Positions 7,632-16,292 of a stretch of 28,036 nucleotides of DNA are shown one piece after another. The translations under genes and the position numbers were made by a program. The notes under the pieces were generated by a model that was not told where the DNA came from, did not search any database, and saw only the letters and a list, made by a program, of their open reading frames with translations. How positions within the stretch are numbered: position 1 is the first letter of the stretch; each line of letters starts with the position of its first letter. The stretch covers positions 1 through 28,036 of the forward strand of contig JAEEUY010000203.1 in NCBI GenBank assembly GCA_016290715.1, read 5' to 3'. Source of the DNA: Bacteroidales bacterium (GTDB taxonomy: Bacteria > Bacteroidota > Bacteroidia > Bacteroidales > WCHB1-69).

Positions 7632-9311
7632 CTAAAAACCTCGCATCAGCAACGAATCCTTTCCAACAAAAAGAAACGGGCTATTTCTTATCAGAATATT
7701 CCTTTTTTTTAGCTTACGTCCTAAATCATCAAAAATATAGTAACCGGAGTCCCCCCCCTCTGCCCGAGTCAACATCATTTCACCTAATTCATCCCAAATC
7801 GCCAAAACATTAGTCCCATCTGGTTTACTCCACGCATATTGCTTATTTTCCTTAGACAATTTTACCGGCAAGGATGCCTCTTTCACCAGTAATGAAGCTA
7901 GAGATGTGTATGCTTCATACACAGGAAACGGCCTAAGTTCGTCCCACTCAAATATCTTTTCTGGCACATTTTCAACATAAACCAATATACAATCATTTTT
8001 TGTTGCAGTTTTAAATAATTCAGGCGTCAACTTCAAAACCTGATTACTATCGGAGTCAACTCTTATTTTTCCTGTCCAGATAACATTCTCTTTCTTTGTT
8101 TTCTTCTGAAACAAAACAACGGAAACAACAGAAAAGCCCTTTCCCGCAATCCTTAATCCACTATCCTTTAGTTGTCTCAAAATCAGATCGTTCAATTCAT
8201 GCAAAGAAACTCTTTTTTCTCCCGTGATGTAAACCCGAATAGGGCGACCTTTTGTCATAATAGAAAACTCACCATCATCCCTATTTTCAAGAAATTCCAC
8301 GTAGGGATTTTTTATGCCCGTATCAACCATACCAAAATAGTCTTCCCTTTGAAGTTTTAAAGGGAAAGTATTTCCTCCATAATAGTGAAACTGGTAATAA
8401 AAAATCTTATCTATCCCCAAAGATAACGCCTCCACACTACGTTTCACAAAAAAACTCGCCTGCTCATCAAAGTCCGTTTCGTATAGATTACTTCCATATT
8501 CCGTAAGCCAAATTTCTTTGTCCTCTAGACCAGCCTCCTTAAACTCTTTCTTTCGCCGTTTTATATCATACATCCATCCATCTGCCGACGTTGTATAATC
8601 GTGATATGAAACAACATCAACTAATTCTTTTAAAGAAATACCATCCTTATCTTTGTAACTCAAAAATTTTTTCACAAATTGACTAAAAGAGCATATTCCC
8701 GCCATAACAACTTTAACGTCGCTCTCTGGCCTAGCTTCGCGGATAGCCTCTGCCGATTTTCGAGTTAGCATAAAAGCTTCTTCTAAGGTTATTTTGCCCT
8801 GATCATAAACAAAATCGACCTCATTCATCGGCTCAAAATAATTGACCTTGGGATAGCGGACCTCTCCGGAATCTGTAAGTCGTATAGGTGTTTCGCCATC
8901 ATATCGACTCGCATAGAACTTCAACATTTTACACCATTCATCGACAGATGCAGAATCTTTCTTGGCCGGAACTGTCGGAAAATTCAACAAGACTTTCAAC
9001 CCATGCAAATCCGCATAATACATGGCGCTATCCAGCAACGCTCGTTGAGCCTGCATGTTTCCGTAGGACCAATAGCCATCAATACGTATTATCTGAACAC
9101 CAGCATCTTTCATTGCAGCACAAAGCTGGTTCATGAATGGCTTCGCACTAGGGAAGACTAAATGAACATTCATGCCCCATGGTTCAAAAATCTTTTTTTT
9201 CGCAAGAATTTCTTTGTCTGTTTTTTCAGAACCCGCTATAGCAGCCATCACCCCGCAAAGCGAAGCGAGTAGAAAGCAAATGATAAAAACTGCACGCCTT
9301 TTTTCAGTCAT
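7632..9311 (-). CDS. Secreted clan GH-A glycosidase, GH39/PslG-like
   Basis: A 559-residue predicted exported glycoside hydrolase. Residues 1-27 form a signal peptide: basic EKRR, a hydrophobic core, then a small-residue AAIAGS cleavage region. A TIM barrel follows (about 40-350). The acid/base Asn-Glu pair lies in FEPMNEVDF (Glu164) and the likely nucleophile in IWLTEYGSN (Glu271), the strand-4/strand-7 arrangement of clan GH-A. A C-terminal beta-rich region (about 350-559) resembles those of GH39-type enzymes. Known PslG-type enzymes trim exopolysaccharide in the periplasm; I infer a similar editing role. ATG at 9311 forms an ATGA overlap with the upstream MmgE/PrpD gene and has AAAGG 4 bases upstream, so I prefer it to the in-frame TTG at 9329. 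A run of eight G lies in the coding strand (7751-7758). Confidence 0.78.
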   Translation of the reverse strand: MTEKRRAVFIICFLLASLCGVMAAIAGSEKTDKEILAKKKIFEPWGMNVHLVFPSAKPFMNQLCAAMKDAGVQIIRIDGYWSYGNMQAQRALLDSAMYYADLHGLKVLLNFPTVPAKKDSASVDEWCKMLKFYASRYDGETPIRLTDSGEVRYPKVNYFEPMNEVDFVYDQGKITLEEAFMLTRKSAEAIREARPESDVKVVMAGICSFSQFVKKFLSYKDKDGISLKELVDVVSYHDYTTSADGWMYDIKRRKKEFKEAGLEDKEIWLTEYGSNLYETDFDEQASFFVKRSVEALSLGIDKIFYYQFHYYGGNTFPLKLQREDYFGMVDTGIKNPYVEFLENRDDGEFSIMTKGRPIRVYITGEKRVSLHELNDLILRQLKDSGLRIAGKGFSVVSVVLFQKKTKKENVIWTGKIRVDSDSNQVLKLTPELFKTATKNDCILVYVENVPEKIFEWDELRPFPVYEAYTSLASLLVKEASLPVKLSKENKQYAWSKPDGTNVLAIWDELGEMMLTRAEGGDSGYYIFDDLGRKLKKRNILIRNSPFLFVGKDSLLMRGF

Positions 9312-10657
9312 GTGGCCTTTCTTAGGCAATCCAACAAATCATTAATGTTTAAGTCAACTTTACAAACCAAATTCCAAACATCATTACCTGTTTCCTCTTC
9401 TACGCAGGCATAGCGTAACAGGCCACAAAACTTTTGTCGAAGCTCTTCTTCTGTTAATGGATTTTCTGGTTCACCCTTGGGATAATCAATCCGTTCAGTG
9501 AATTTAGTGTCCCCCACATATACGTCGACAATCGATGCTCTTTTTGCCGGACATAACGCAGAAAGTTCTTCATTTTCAATAACTTTAACCTTCCGCGCCA
9601 ACGCCAGCACATCTTTGTTCCAAACCCATTTTTCCGAGAACTCTTCAAGTCCAGCTTTTCCTGTAATCAAAGCGACAGCAACACAATAGGGCATACTCAT
9701 TTTTGCGGAGCTCACCCCCGTGATATCGGAATGATCATGCCCGCCGACAGCCAGTCCGTAGGTTTCCACAACTACAGAATTGACATTTTCAACTTTAAAA
9801 TTCTTATCCGCATGAATTTTCATTGCCGCTTCAATCGCCGGATGCGTATGTCGACAAGAAGCATAGGGCTTATTGTAAACAGACATTATACAGAACGCGC
9901 CCGGCTCAAAATCCATCAAGAACGAAGGCTTCGCATCATCTGTCATAACCTTCAAAAAGCCTCGTTTCCCGCCAAGTGCATCGTTGGGAGCCTTAAAACG
10001 GGCTTTCCCTAGATACGCAGCAGACACCGCATCCATCGCGGCCCTACCGACATTCAACGGCTTCAAATCGGCATTGTCCTCCTGCATTTCGAGTACACCT
10101 GCCGCAGAAGTCACCGCAGCAGAAAACGCAGACTTCATCTGGTCAAAATCAAAACGAAGCGCGGCAGCAATTGCCATCGCCGCACCAACAGTCCCACAAG
10201 TTCCAGTAGCATGATAGCCACGCAACTTGTTCCCTGGCTGCACAGCACAGGCAAGGCGAATAGTCACCTCATAACCAATAATGGCGCCGTACAAGAATTC
10301 TCGCATGGACAATTTTTCTTTTTCGGCAACAGGAAGGAGCGCCGAGAAAATCGTCCCCCCCACATGAACGGCGCCCTTACGATGTCCATCGTCAAGTTCC
10401 ATCACATGCGAATTCATTCCATTAATCAAGGCTGCGGTCTGTAAGGAACATTTTTTTTGCAAGCCAAGTACCGAAACCTTGCCACTACCGGAATCTAACG
10501 AGTCAATATAAGCAAGATCCTTCTCGGAAAAAGCCTTGGCACCCGCCAAAGTGCAAGCTAGGTAATCAAGAAAACAATTTCGAGCCTGTGCAAAAACATT
10601 CTCTGGGATAGAGTTTATCGAAAATTTTCTCAAAAATTTTAAAAAAAGATCCGTCAC
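9308..10657 (-). CDS. MmgE/PrpD family protein (2-methylcitrate dehydratase-like)
   Basis: A 449-residue soluble protein of the MmgE/PrpD fold, which includes 2-methylcitrate dehydratase, cis-aconitate decarboxylase and iminodisuccinate-epimerase relatives acting on tri- or dicarboxylic acids. The diagnostic segment is VMELDDGHRKGAVHVGG (about 85-101), matching the D-D...H region of the active site, followed by a helix-rich first domain with GYHATGTCGTVGAAMAIAAA (about 149-168). The smaller second domain follows from roughly residue 270. Length is standard (about 450). The start is GTG, overlapping the Wzx stop as GTGA. The gene sits between flippase and glycosidase genes, unusual company for a propionate-type enzyme. 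I infer that it makes or edits an acid used to decorate the glycan; the substrate is unknown. Confidence 0.85.
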   Translation of the reverse strand: MTDLFLKFLRKFSINSIPENVFAQARNCFLDYLACTLAGAKAFSEKDLAYIDSLDSGSGKVSVLGLQKKCSLQTAALINGMNSHVMELDDGHRKGAVHVGGTIFSALLPVAEKEKLSMREFLYGAIIGYEVTIRLACAVQPGNKLRGYHATGTCGTVGAAMAIAAALRFDFDQMKSAFSAAVTSAAGVLEMQEDNADLKPLNVGRAAMDAVSAAYLGKARFKAPNDALGGKRGFLKVMTDDAKPSFLMDFEPGAFCIMSVYNKPYASCRHTHPAIEAAMKIHADKNFKVENVNSVVVETYGLAVGGHDHSDITGVSSAKMSMPYCVAVALITGKAGLEEFSEKWVWNKDVLALARKVKVIENEELSALCPAKRASIVDVYVGDTKFTERIDYPKGEPENPLTEEELRQKFCGLLRYACVEEETGNDVWNLVCKVDLNINDLLDCLRKAT

Positions 10658-12123
10658 TTCACCATCCTCAAAAATTTAGTTAAATAAGGAGACAGCAAAT
10701 CCTTACATAAAGTAAACGCATAAAGTTTAGTAAATGCTGCCCCAACAAAATACACCACCCCAAAAACCACAATGCGAATTAATGCATTTATATATATTGA
10801 GCATTCAATAAAAGACGCAATATAATAAGTCCCCAAATACGAACCTAAAGCAAGCAGCAAAACAGGCAACAAATCTAAAAGTTGCCGAGCAAGTTTATAT
10901 CCTATAAAATGTGAAACCAAAGACGCATTTATCAAATAAATAAGCCAAGATTTCATAACCATACCAATCAAAAGACCTTTCATTCCAAACACAAAAAAAC
11001 CTACCAACATAAAGCCAAGGCCAGTAAACTGTTTGACAACAGACCAACTAAACATGGCCTTACTTTTGCCCACAGCAGCTATGGCCTGTGAATTGACCGC
11101 TTGAAGGCATATCGCCAATCCTGCTACGCAAAGAATTTGAAAAAAAGGAACGGCAGGAGTCCATTTTTCTGAATACAAAAGAATAAAGACAGGCTTCGCA
11201 ATCAAAACTAAAAGCAACATTAAAGGGAAAGTCATAAATGCCGTTGAAAGAGTCAATTTCTTTATAACACCAACGAGCCGATCCTTGTCATCCTGAAGTT
11301 CCGCGTACAAAGGATAGGAAACCTGCGAAATAACTTGTGACAGGCTTGTCGCCGCCAATTTTTCTGTACTATGAGCTTTTGAATAATACCCCATTGTTGA
11401 CGACGAATACATTTTTCCAATAAGCAACCCCTGAATATTATTAACAAGCGTTGACAAGAGAGACGTAAGAAACATAAATATTCCGAAATCAAAAAGTTCT
11501 TTAAATGATTTCCTTGAAAAAACAAAAGTCGGTTTCCAATGATTTGTCGTCCAATATATAATTGTCGGAATCAATACCATCAATATATTTTGAGCAACCA
11601 GCGACCACACTCCAAATCCTTGATAGGCCATTATAATTGTGACAGATAACGATATTATACTAGTCAGCAACGTAACGATTGAAATTTTTTTAAACTTAAA
11701 ATTTTTATTTAGTTGTGCCAATTGCACAACTTGAAACGCATTTACAACAACAACAATTCCTTGTATTCGCAATACGGGACACAATAGCTCCATTTTGTAA
11801 AATTCTGAAATTATCGGAGCCAAAAAGAACAACAACAAATAAATAATGATTGACAAGCAAACATTCCAATAAAAAATCGTTGAGAAATCTTCTTGTGTCG
11901 GTTTCTTTTTCTGGATTAGAGCAGCACCAAACCCACCATCAACAAATGTTGATGCCAACAACATGAAAATAGACAACATTCCTATACATCCATAATCCTC
12001 CGGCAGCAACAATCTTGCCAAAATAATACCAGAAATAAATTGAATAAATATGGACGAAAACCGTTGCGCTGTCGTCCAAAGCACGCCGGAAACCGCTTTT
12101 TGTTTAAGATTTTTTTCTGGCAT
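10654..12123 (-). CDS. Wzx-type polysaccharide flippase
   Basis: A 489-residue polytopic membrane protein of the polysaccharide-transport (MOP/PST) superfamily, which flips undecaprenyl-pyrophosphate-linked repeat units across the inner membrane. The N-terminus KQKAVSGVLWTTAQRFSSIF followed by GIILARLLLPEDYGCIGMLS is the standard family opening. FVDGGFGAALIQKKKPTQED and then paired helices continue the pattern, with about 12-14 membrane segments overall. Length fits the WzxC/TuaB-like branch. It lies just after the CapA-like gene (2-base gap) and overlaps the MmgE/PrpD gene by 4 bases. Its presence with the Wzy-like protein indicates a Wzy-dependent assembly route rather than an ABC-transporter route. 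Confidence 0.92.
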   Translation of the reverse strand: MPEKNLKQKAVSGVLWTTAQRFSSIFIQFISGIILARLLLPEDYGCIGMLSIFMLLASTFVDGGFGAALIQKKKPTQEDFSTIFYWNVCLSIIIYLLLFFLAPIISEFYKMELLCPVLRIQGIVVVVNAFQVVQLAQLNKNFKFKKISIVTLLTSIISLSVTIIMAYQGFGVWSLVAQNILMVLIPTIIYWTTNHWKPTFVFSRKSFKELFDFGIFMFLTSLLSTLVNNIQGLLIGKMYSSSTMGYYSKAHSTEKLAATSLSQVISQVSYPLYAELQDDKDRLVGVIKKLTLSTAFMTFPLMLLLVLIAKPVFILLYSEKWTPAVPFFQILCVAGLAICLQAVNSQAIAAVGKSKAMFSWSVVKQFTGLGFMLVGFFVFGMKGLLIGMVMKSWLIYLINASLVSHFIGYKLARQLLDLLPVLLLALGSYLGTYYIASFIECSIYINALIRIVVFGVVYFVGAAFTKLYAFTLCKDLLSPYLTKFLRMVK

Positions 12124-12125
12124 AA

Positions 12126-13232
12126 TTATAACTGTACAGGAATATTAAAAGCCCTCATTTTATCCACGGCCCTTTTTACTAAGTTGAACCGGCTATTATG
12201 CAGCCTGTAAAGCATATCATATTTGGGCATATGCAGAAGCATGGCCCAAAATTTCATACGCAATCGAACAATTGTGGAAAAATAACGATGTAGAATATTG
12301 TCGGCAGTTAAACAAACTAAATGCCAACGAGTTTTTATACAATCTGAAACATCCATTTCAACCATCATGCCAATACGGTTTTTGGGTTTCCACACAGCCA
12401 CTATTGGCTCTGCAATTTTCTGCGGATAAGTCCACATTCGTTTGAGAGAACGACATTCTTCCGCTGTCTTGGGATAATACATTGGACGGGGGACCTGCAT
12501 ACACTTCTCCGGGAAAAGGAAATTTCCCAAACTAAAGAAACAGAATTTACCTTCAAACCTTACTACCGGATTTATTATATGTGGATGACTTCCAATAATG
12601 CAATCGGCCCCTGCCGCAATCATTTGCTGTGCATAGCTTTTAAAAAGGCTTTTTTGCAAGTATTTGTGTTCTTCCCCCCAATGGGGCATAACAACAACCT
12701 TATCATATTTCTTTTTCAATTCTTTAATGTAAGATGAGACTTCTTTAATAGACGTATGATATGGGCCCGGCTCATTAGCAGTTGCTGTATGAAAGATTCG
12801 TGGCGTACGATAATCAAACAAGCAACCAAAAATCGCTATTGTTTGGTTTCCATTTTGCACAACAACGGGTTTCTTCGCCTCTTCAATGTTTATTCCAGCA
12901 CCAAAATGCTTTATTCCCAAATCGTCCAATTGTTTTATGGTATTCTTTATTCCATCAACACCCAAATCAAATGCATGATTATTCGCCAAAGACACAATGT
13001 CAAATTTCATTTCGACAACTCTTTTCAAATCACAATCTCGAACAAATACGATAGACTTTGTCGATTCCATTTTTTTCTTATCAAATGAAATATCCGTACC
13101 AACACCACATTCTAATGTCCCAACACGAAAATCGAACGACATCATGTAATCAAGAAGCGTTTCATCAATATATTTATCCTGATAAGGTAAGACACCTCCA
13201 GGCATAATGTCTCCGACAAATAAAAATTTCAT
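12126..13232 (-). CDS. CapA family (PGA_cap) metallophosphoesterase-like protein
   Basis: A 368-residue protein of the CapA/PgsA family, related to metallophosphoesterases and known from poly-gamma-glutamate capsule synthesis and from other polysaccharide loci. Four family motifs are visible in order: FVGDIMPGG at the N-terminus (Asp8), SLANNHAFDLG (about 81-91), MPHWGEEH (about 170), and IIGSHPHIINPV (about 205). These supply the Asp, Asn, His and His ligands of a metal site. There is no clear signal peptide or anchor, so the location is uncertain. The frame has a TTG three codons upstream (13241). I chose ATG at 13232 because it begins exactly at the family N-terminus; neither has a strong ribosome site. 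It follows the ATP-grasp gene, recalling amide-forming capsule systems. Confidence 0.85.
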   Translation of the reverse strand: MKFLFVGDIMPGGVLPYQDKYIDETLLDYMMSFDFRVGTLECGVGTDISFDKKKMESTKSIVFVRDCDLKRVVEMKFDIVSLANNHAFDLGVDGIKNTIKQLDDLGIKHFGAGINIEEAKKPVVVQNGNQTIAIFGCLFDYRTPRIFHTATANEPGPYHTSIKEVSSYIKELKKKYDKVVVMPHWGEEHKYLQKSLFKSYAQQMIAAGADCIIGSHPHIINPVVRFEGKFCFFSLGNFLFPEKCMQVPRPMYYPKTAEECRSLKRMWTYPQKIAEPIVAVWKPKNRIGMMVEMDVSDCIKTRWHLVCLTADNILHRYFSTIVRLRMKFWAMLLHMPKYDMLYRLHNSRFNLVKRAVDKMRAFNIPVQL

Positions 13233-13237
13233 ATCAA

Positions 13238-14350
13238 TCAACCGAACAACAGATTTTTAAACTCCCTTTTCAGGCCTTTTCCCAATTCTATTTGCGGCAT
13301 AGAAACTTCCCCCCAATTAGCTTCAATAACAACCCAACCACGGGTAGAAAGAGCCATATCATAGGCAATATATTTATGTTCCTTCGGCATTGCGCTATGA
13401 ACTTCTGTCACAAACTCCTTCAAAGCATCCCATTCTGGGATTTGTTGACCCTTATAGGGCTTTCCGGAATCTGGATGAGCCAAATAATGGTGTCCCAACT
13501 TATCAAAGCCATCAGAAACCACCAGCCCAGTCTCTGCGTCAACGGCAGCAAATGTTCCGCCAGCACCCGCATTATCTACAATACTTCCACTACGACCAAT
13601 TCGAATAGATGGGTAAAAAATCTTTATACCGTCCTTGGTGCGGAAAGTAGGAATGCGAAACGTGTTAAGGCTAGAAGCATTCCACTCAGAAATTCTAGGA
13701 TCTTGCTTTACAATCTCTTCTGCAATGTACGCCCCCTGCTCAAGAAGATGATTAAAAGCTAACTGAGTATCACCGTTATAGTCATTAATATCAACAATTT
13801 CAATACCGTTACCACAACCACCATGCGTCGGCTTGCAAATCAAACGACCATATTTTTCCAACAAACGGCAAAAATCAGTTCTATCCGCAGGCGATTCTAC
13901 CTGGCAAGCTTCCCGACGAAAATATTGTCTCATTCCCTTGTAGAAAAGGTTCTTATCTTTAATAAATGCAAAGTTTTTTTCCCAACTTTTTCCCATCTGA
14001 GAAATCAACAGGTCATCCTTTTGTTTACGGGGCAAATAAGTAGCCCGTTCAAAATCATTCTTGTTCAAAAAACCATAACAAAAATACTCCGTTGGATTAG
14101 TTCCATAATTCCAATGGCATTTAATAATATCGACAATCACCTTTTTTCGAAAACTAAAATCTTTCCGTTCTTCTTCCGACAAAAAAATTTTGCACAGATT
14201 ATCAATATACGTCGCCATATCAATACTATCGTAACCACCATAAAATCCTTTATGGTTGCAGCGAGACCGTAAATAAGTGCGATAAGCCCACCAATTAGGC
14301 GCCACTGTTCGCAATGTTTTTGAAACAACAGAACGAATGTCGATACGCAT
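13238..14350 (-). CDS. Sugar-transfer-associated ATP-grasp protein
   Basis: A 370-residue protein matching the ATP-grasp group found among sugar-transfer and capsule genes (the family Pfam calls ATPgrasp_ST). Visible parts are a helical N-terminal domain (1-110), the nucleotide-binding ICKPTHGGCGNGIEIV (Lys173 and the glycine loop to 182), NAGAGGTFAAVDAETG around 265-280, and the C-terminal VVIEANWGEVSMPQIEL metal/phosphate-binding segment. ATP-grasp enzymes join a carboxylate to an amine or thiol through an acyl phosphate, so this one may attach an acid or amino acid to a sugar or lipid-linked intermediate; that step is inferred. It lies one base after the hydroxyacid dehydrogenase gene and next to the CapA-like gene. 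Confidence 0.8.
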   Translation of the reverse strand: MRIDIRSVVSKTLRTVAPNWWAYRTYLRSRCNHKGFYGGYDSIDMATYIDNLCKIFLSEEERKDFSFRKKVIVDIIKCHWNYGTNPTEYFCYGFLNKNDFERATYLPRKQKDDLLISQMGKSWEKNFAFIKDKNLFYKGMRQYFRREACQVESPADRTDFCRLLEKYGRLICKPTHGGCGNGIEIVDINDYNGDTQLAFNHLLEQGAYIAEEIVKQDPRISEWNASSLNTFRIPTFRTKDGIKIFYPSIRIGRSGSIVDNAGAGGTFAAVDAETGLVVSDGFDKLGHHYLAHPDSGKPYKGQQIPEWDALKEFVTEVHSAMPKEHKYIAYDMALSTRGWVVIEANWGEVSMPQIELGKGLKREFKNLLFG

Positions 14351-14351
14351 A

Positions 14352-15326
14352 TTAAAGCTCCAAAATTTTATTCTTTATTTCTGCCAATTTTCCATTCTCA
14401 AACGCAACAATATTCTCGATAGCCCCCACCATCATGCTATGGAAAGTTTCAAAAGACAGTCCTGCAATGTGGGGCGTGAGAATCACATTATCCAACGTTT
14501 TTAGGGGATTATCAGCCAACATGGGTTCCTCGTAATGGACATCCATACCTGCGGCACGAAGTTTTCCGGAAACAAGCGCCTTATATAAAGCATCTTCGTC
14601 TATCAACTTCCCGCGAGCAGTGTTCACTACAATGGCCCCATCCTTCATTTTCGCGATAGCTTCAGCATTCAAAATCTTTTGATTATCTTCTGTCAGCGGG
14701 CAATGGAAAGAAAGGACGTCCGCATCGAGCAACAGTTCGTCAAAGGAAGCCCGGAAAGATATTCCCAAAGTCTTTTCGACAGCTTCGCTCTGGCGGAATA
14801 TATCCGTATAGATAATATTCGCTCCAAACGCATGGAGAATACCTGCAGTAATTCGTCCTATGTTCCCCATGCCAACCATAGCGACAGTCTTGCCATAAAG
14901 TTCGTTACAAGAAACCCCGGTTTCTTGCTTTTTCCAAACACCCTTCTTGACATTCGAGGAAATCAGCGGGATGTTTTTGAGACAATTTAGAATCAGAGTT
15001 ACTGTATGTTCAGCAACACTGCGAGCGTTAATTCCCGCATTCACATAAACCGGAATATTACGAGCTTTAATAGCTTCTTTGTTCAGCATTTCCGTGCCAA
15101 CGCCCGTACGCTGAATCATTTTTAATTTCTTCGCCGCAGTCAACACTTCTTCGTTTATGAGCAAACGACCGCTCACAAGAAAATAGTCAGCATCAACAGC
15201 TTCCTTGACAAGCTGTTCCTGCGTCGGCTCATCCAGAGTCTTGACCTCAAAACCCGACGGGACAACACTCTTGAGAATCTCCCAAGGCTTACCCGTGTAT
15301 CGGTATGTGTGTAGAATTTTTGGCAT
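14352..15326 (-). CDS. D-isomer-specific 2-hydroxyacid dehydrogenase
   Basis: A 324-residue NAD(P)-dependent dehydrogenase that would interconvert a 2-keto acid and a D-2-hydroxy acid. The Rossmann motif is VGMGNIGRITAG (GxGxxG at 152-157) with Asp175 about 18 residues beyond it, favouring NAD. The catalytic triad is clear: Arg238 in NTARGKLID, Glu267 in VHYEEP and His286 in LTPHIAG. The closest recognised relatives are the SerA/hydroxypyruvate-reductase group; no C-terminal ACT domain is present, so it is not a full-length regulated SerA. Its first 38 bases lie inside the end of the upstream acyltransferase gene. In this operon it is a candidate for making the hydroxy acid that the ATP-grasp proteins or lyase use; the exact substrate is unknown. 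Confidence 0.88.
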   Translation of the reverse strand: MPKILHTYRYTGKPWEILKSVVPSGFEVKTLDEPTQEQLVKEAVDADYFLVSGRLLINEEVLTAAKKLKMIQRTGVGTEMLNKEAIKARNIPVYVNAGINARSVAEHTVTLILNCLKNIPLISSNVKKGVWKKQETGVSCNELYGKTVAMVGMGNIGRITAGILHAFGANIIYTDIFRQSEAVEKTLGISFRASFDELLLDADVLSFHCPLTEDNQKILNAEAIAKMKDGAIVVNTARGKLIDEDALYKALVSGKLRAAGMDVHYEEPMLADNPLKTLDNVILTPHIAGLSFETFHSMMVGAIENIVAFENGKLAEIKNKILEL

Positions 15327-16287
15327 AGTAGATAATGTGAGAAACCAGCAAAGTTATTGAAACGACAATCAAAGGTAAAACATACAACGCGATTATATTA
15401 GACGCAACACCGCAAACTCCATAAACATATTCCATCGTATGCCAAACAATCGGATGAATGATATACACAAACATAGAATACCTTTTTCCTATTATTTGAA
15501 GAACTCCAGCATGTTTATTTGGATTATTTACCGCATAAAGAAAAAGACAGAAAACTTGGGGAAAAGTCACTACATTCACACCAAAATCTCTACCCATTAA
15601 ATATCGTTCAACAAAGCACAATAAAGAGAAAATAATCACAACAGATATCAAGGCAATATTAGAGAATTTGAGTTTCAATTGATTGGAATGAATCCAATAC
15701 CCAAGTCCAAAAAACGCAACGCCTTCTATCAAGAAATTCCGATAAAACATATTTGGGACGTGGTGTCCCAACAAATGCATTCCCTGTGCACCCACGAGAT
15801 ACATTGCCACCATGAAAACAACAAAGAATCCAACATATCTTTCCATTTTTAATTTCAAGACCAAGGCAAACAATAGATAATCATATAACAGCGCAAATAA
15901 AAACCAATACTGACCGGCAACAATTATTGGTTGATTAAAAACAATCATATCAAATACAGTTTTAGCATTCCAACCAAAAAAATTCTTACCAAATACAAAA
16001 TATTGAACAACATCAAAAAGAATATAAGCCAAGCATGCATACAATGTAATTTTACCGACATGCTTGATTTTTTTTGTCATTTTTCGATTAATTTCTGCAG
16101 AGTCTGTGACGGCAAAGCAGCAAAAATACCCGGATACCATAAAAAAAAGTGGAACACAGAAACGGCTTACCGCCTGGACAGCCGTCCCCAACAATCCCGG
16201 AAACTCACAATGCATAAAAACAACGCATATACACGCGATGCCTTTTATAAAATCCAAGCAATAATTGTATTGTTTTATTTCCGGCAT
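15289..16287 (-). CDS. Acyltransferase family 3 membrane protein
   Basis: A 332-residue polytopic membrane protein with the acyltransferase-3 opening YCLDFIKGIACICVVFMH (His26), then FCVPLFFMVSGYF, which matches the conserved second helix (pattern V-P-x-F-F-x-x-S-G-Y) very well. About ten helices follow and there is no extracytoplasmic catalytic domain. It should transfer an acyl group to a glycan hydroxyl at the inner membrane. It is separated from the other two acyltransferase genes by 8 kb and lies between the hydratase and dehydrogenase genes, so it may use or act beside the acid made there (inference). The stop lies 38 bases inside the next gene, an unusually long overlap. Confidence 0.84.
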   Translation of the reverse strand: MPEIKQYNYCLDFIKGIACICVVFMHCEFPGLLGTAVQAVSRFCVPLFFMVSGYFCCFAVTDSAEINRKMTKKIKHVGKITLYACLAYILFDVVQYFVFGKNFFGWNAKTVFDMIVFNQPIIVAGQYWFLFALLYDYLLFALVLKLKMERYVGFFVVFMVAMYLVGAQGMHLLGHHVPNMFYRNFLIEGVAFFGLGYWIHSNQLKLKFSNIALISVVIIFSLLCFVERYLMGRDFGVNVVTFPQVFCLFLYAVNNPNKHAGVLQIIGKRYSMFVYIIHPIVWHTMEYVYGVCGVASNIIALYVLPLIVVSITLLVSHIIYYAKNSTHIPIHG

Positions 16288-16292
16288 TTTGT

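Noticed and set aside
9311..9329. TTG start for the glycosidase, giving 565 residues
   Set aside because: ATG at 9311 has a better ribosome site, forms an ATGA overlap and starts directly at the basic end of the signal peptide.
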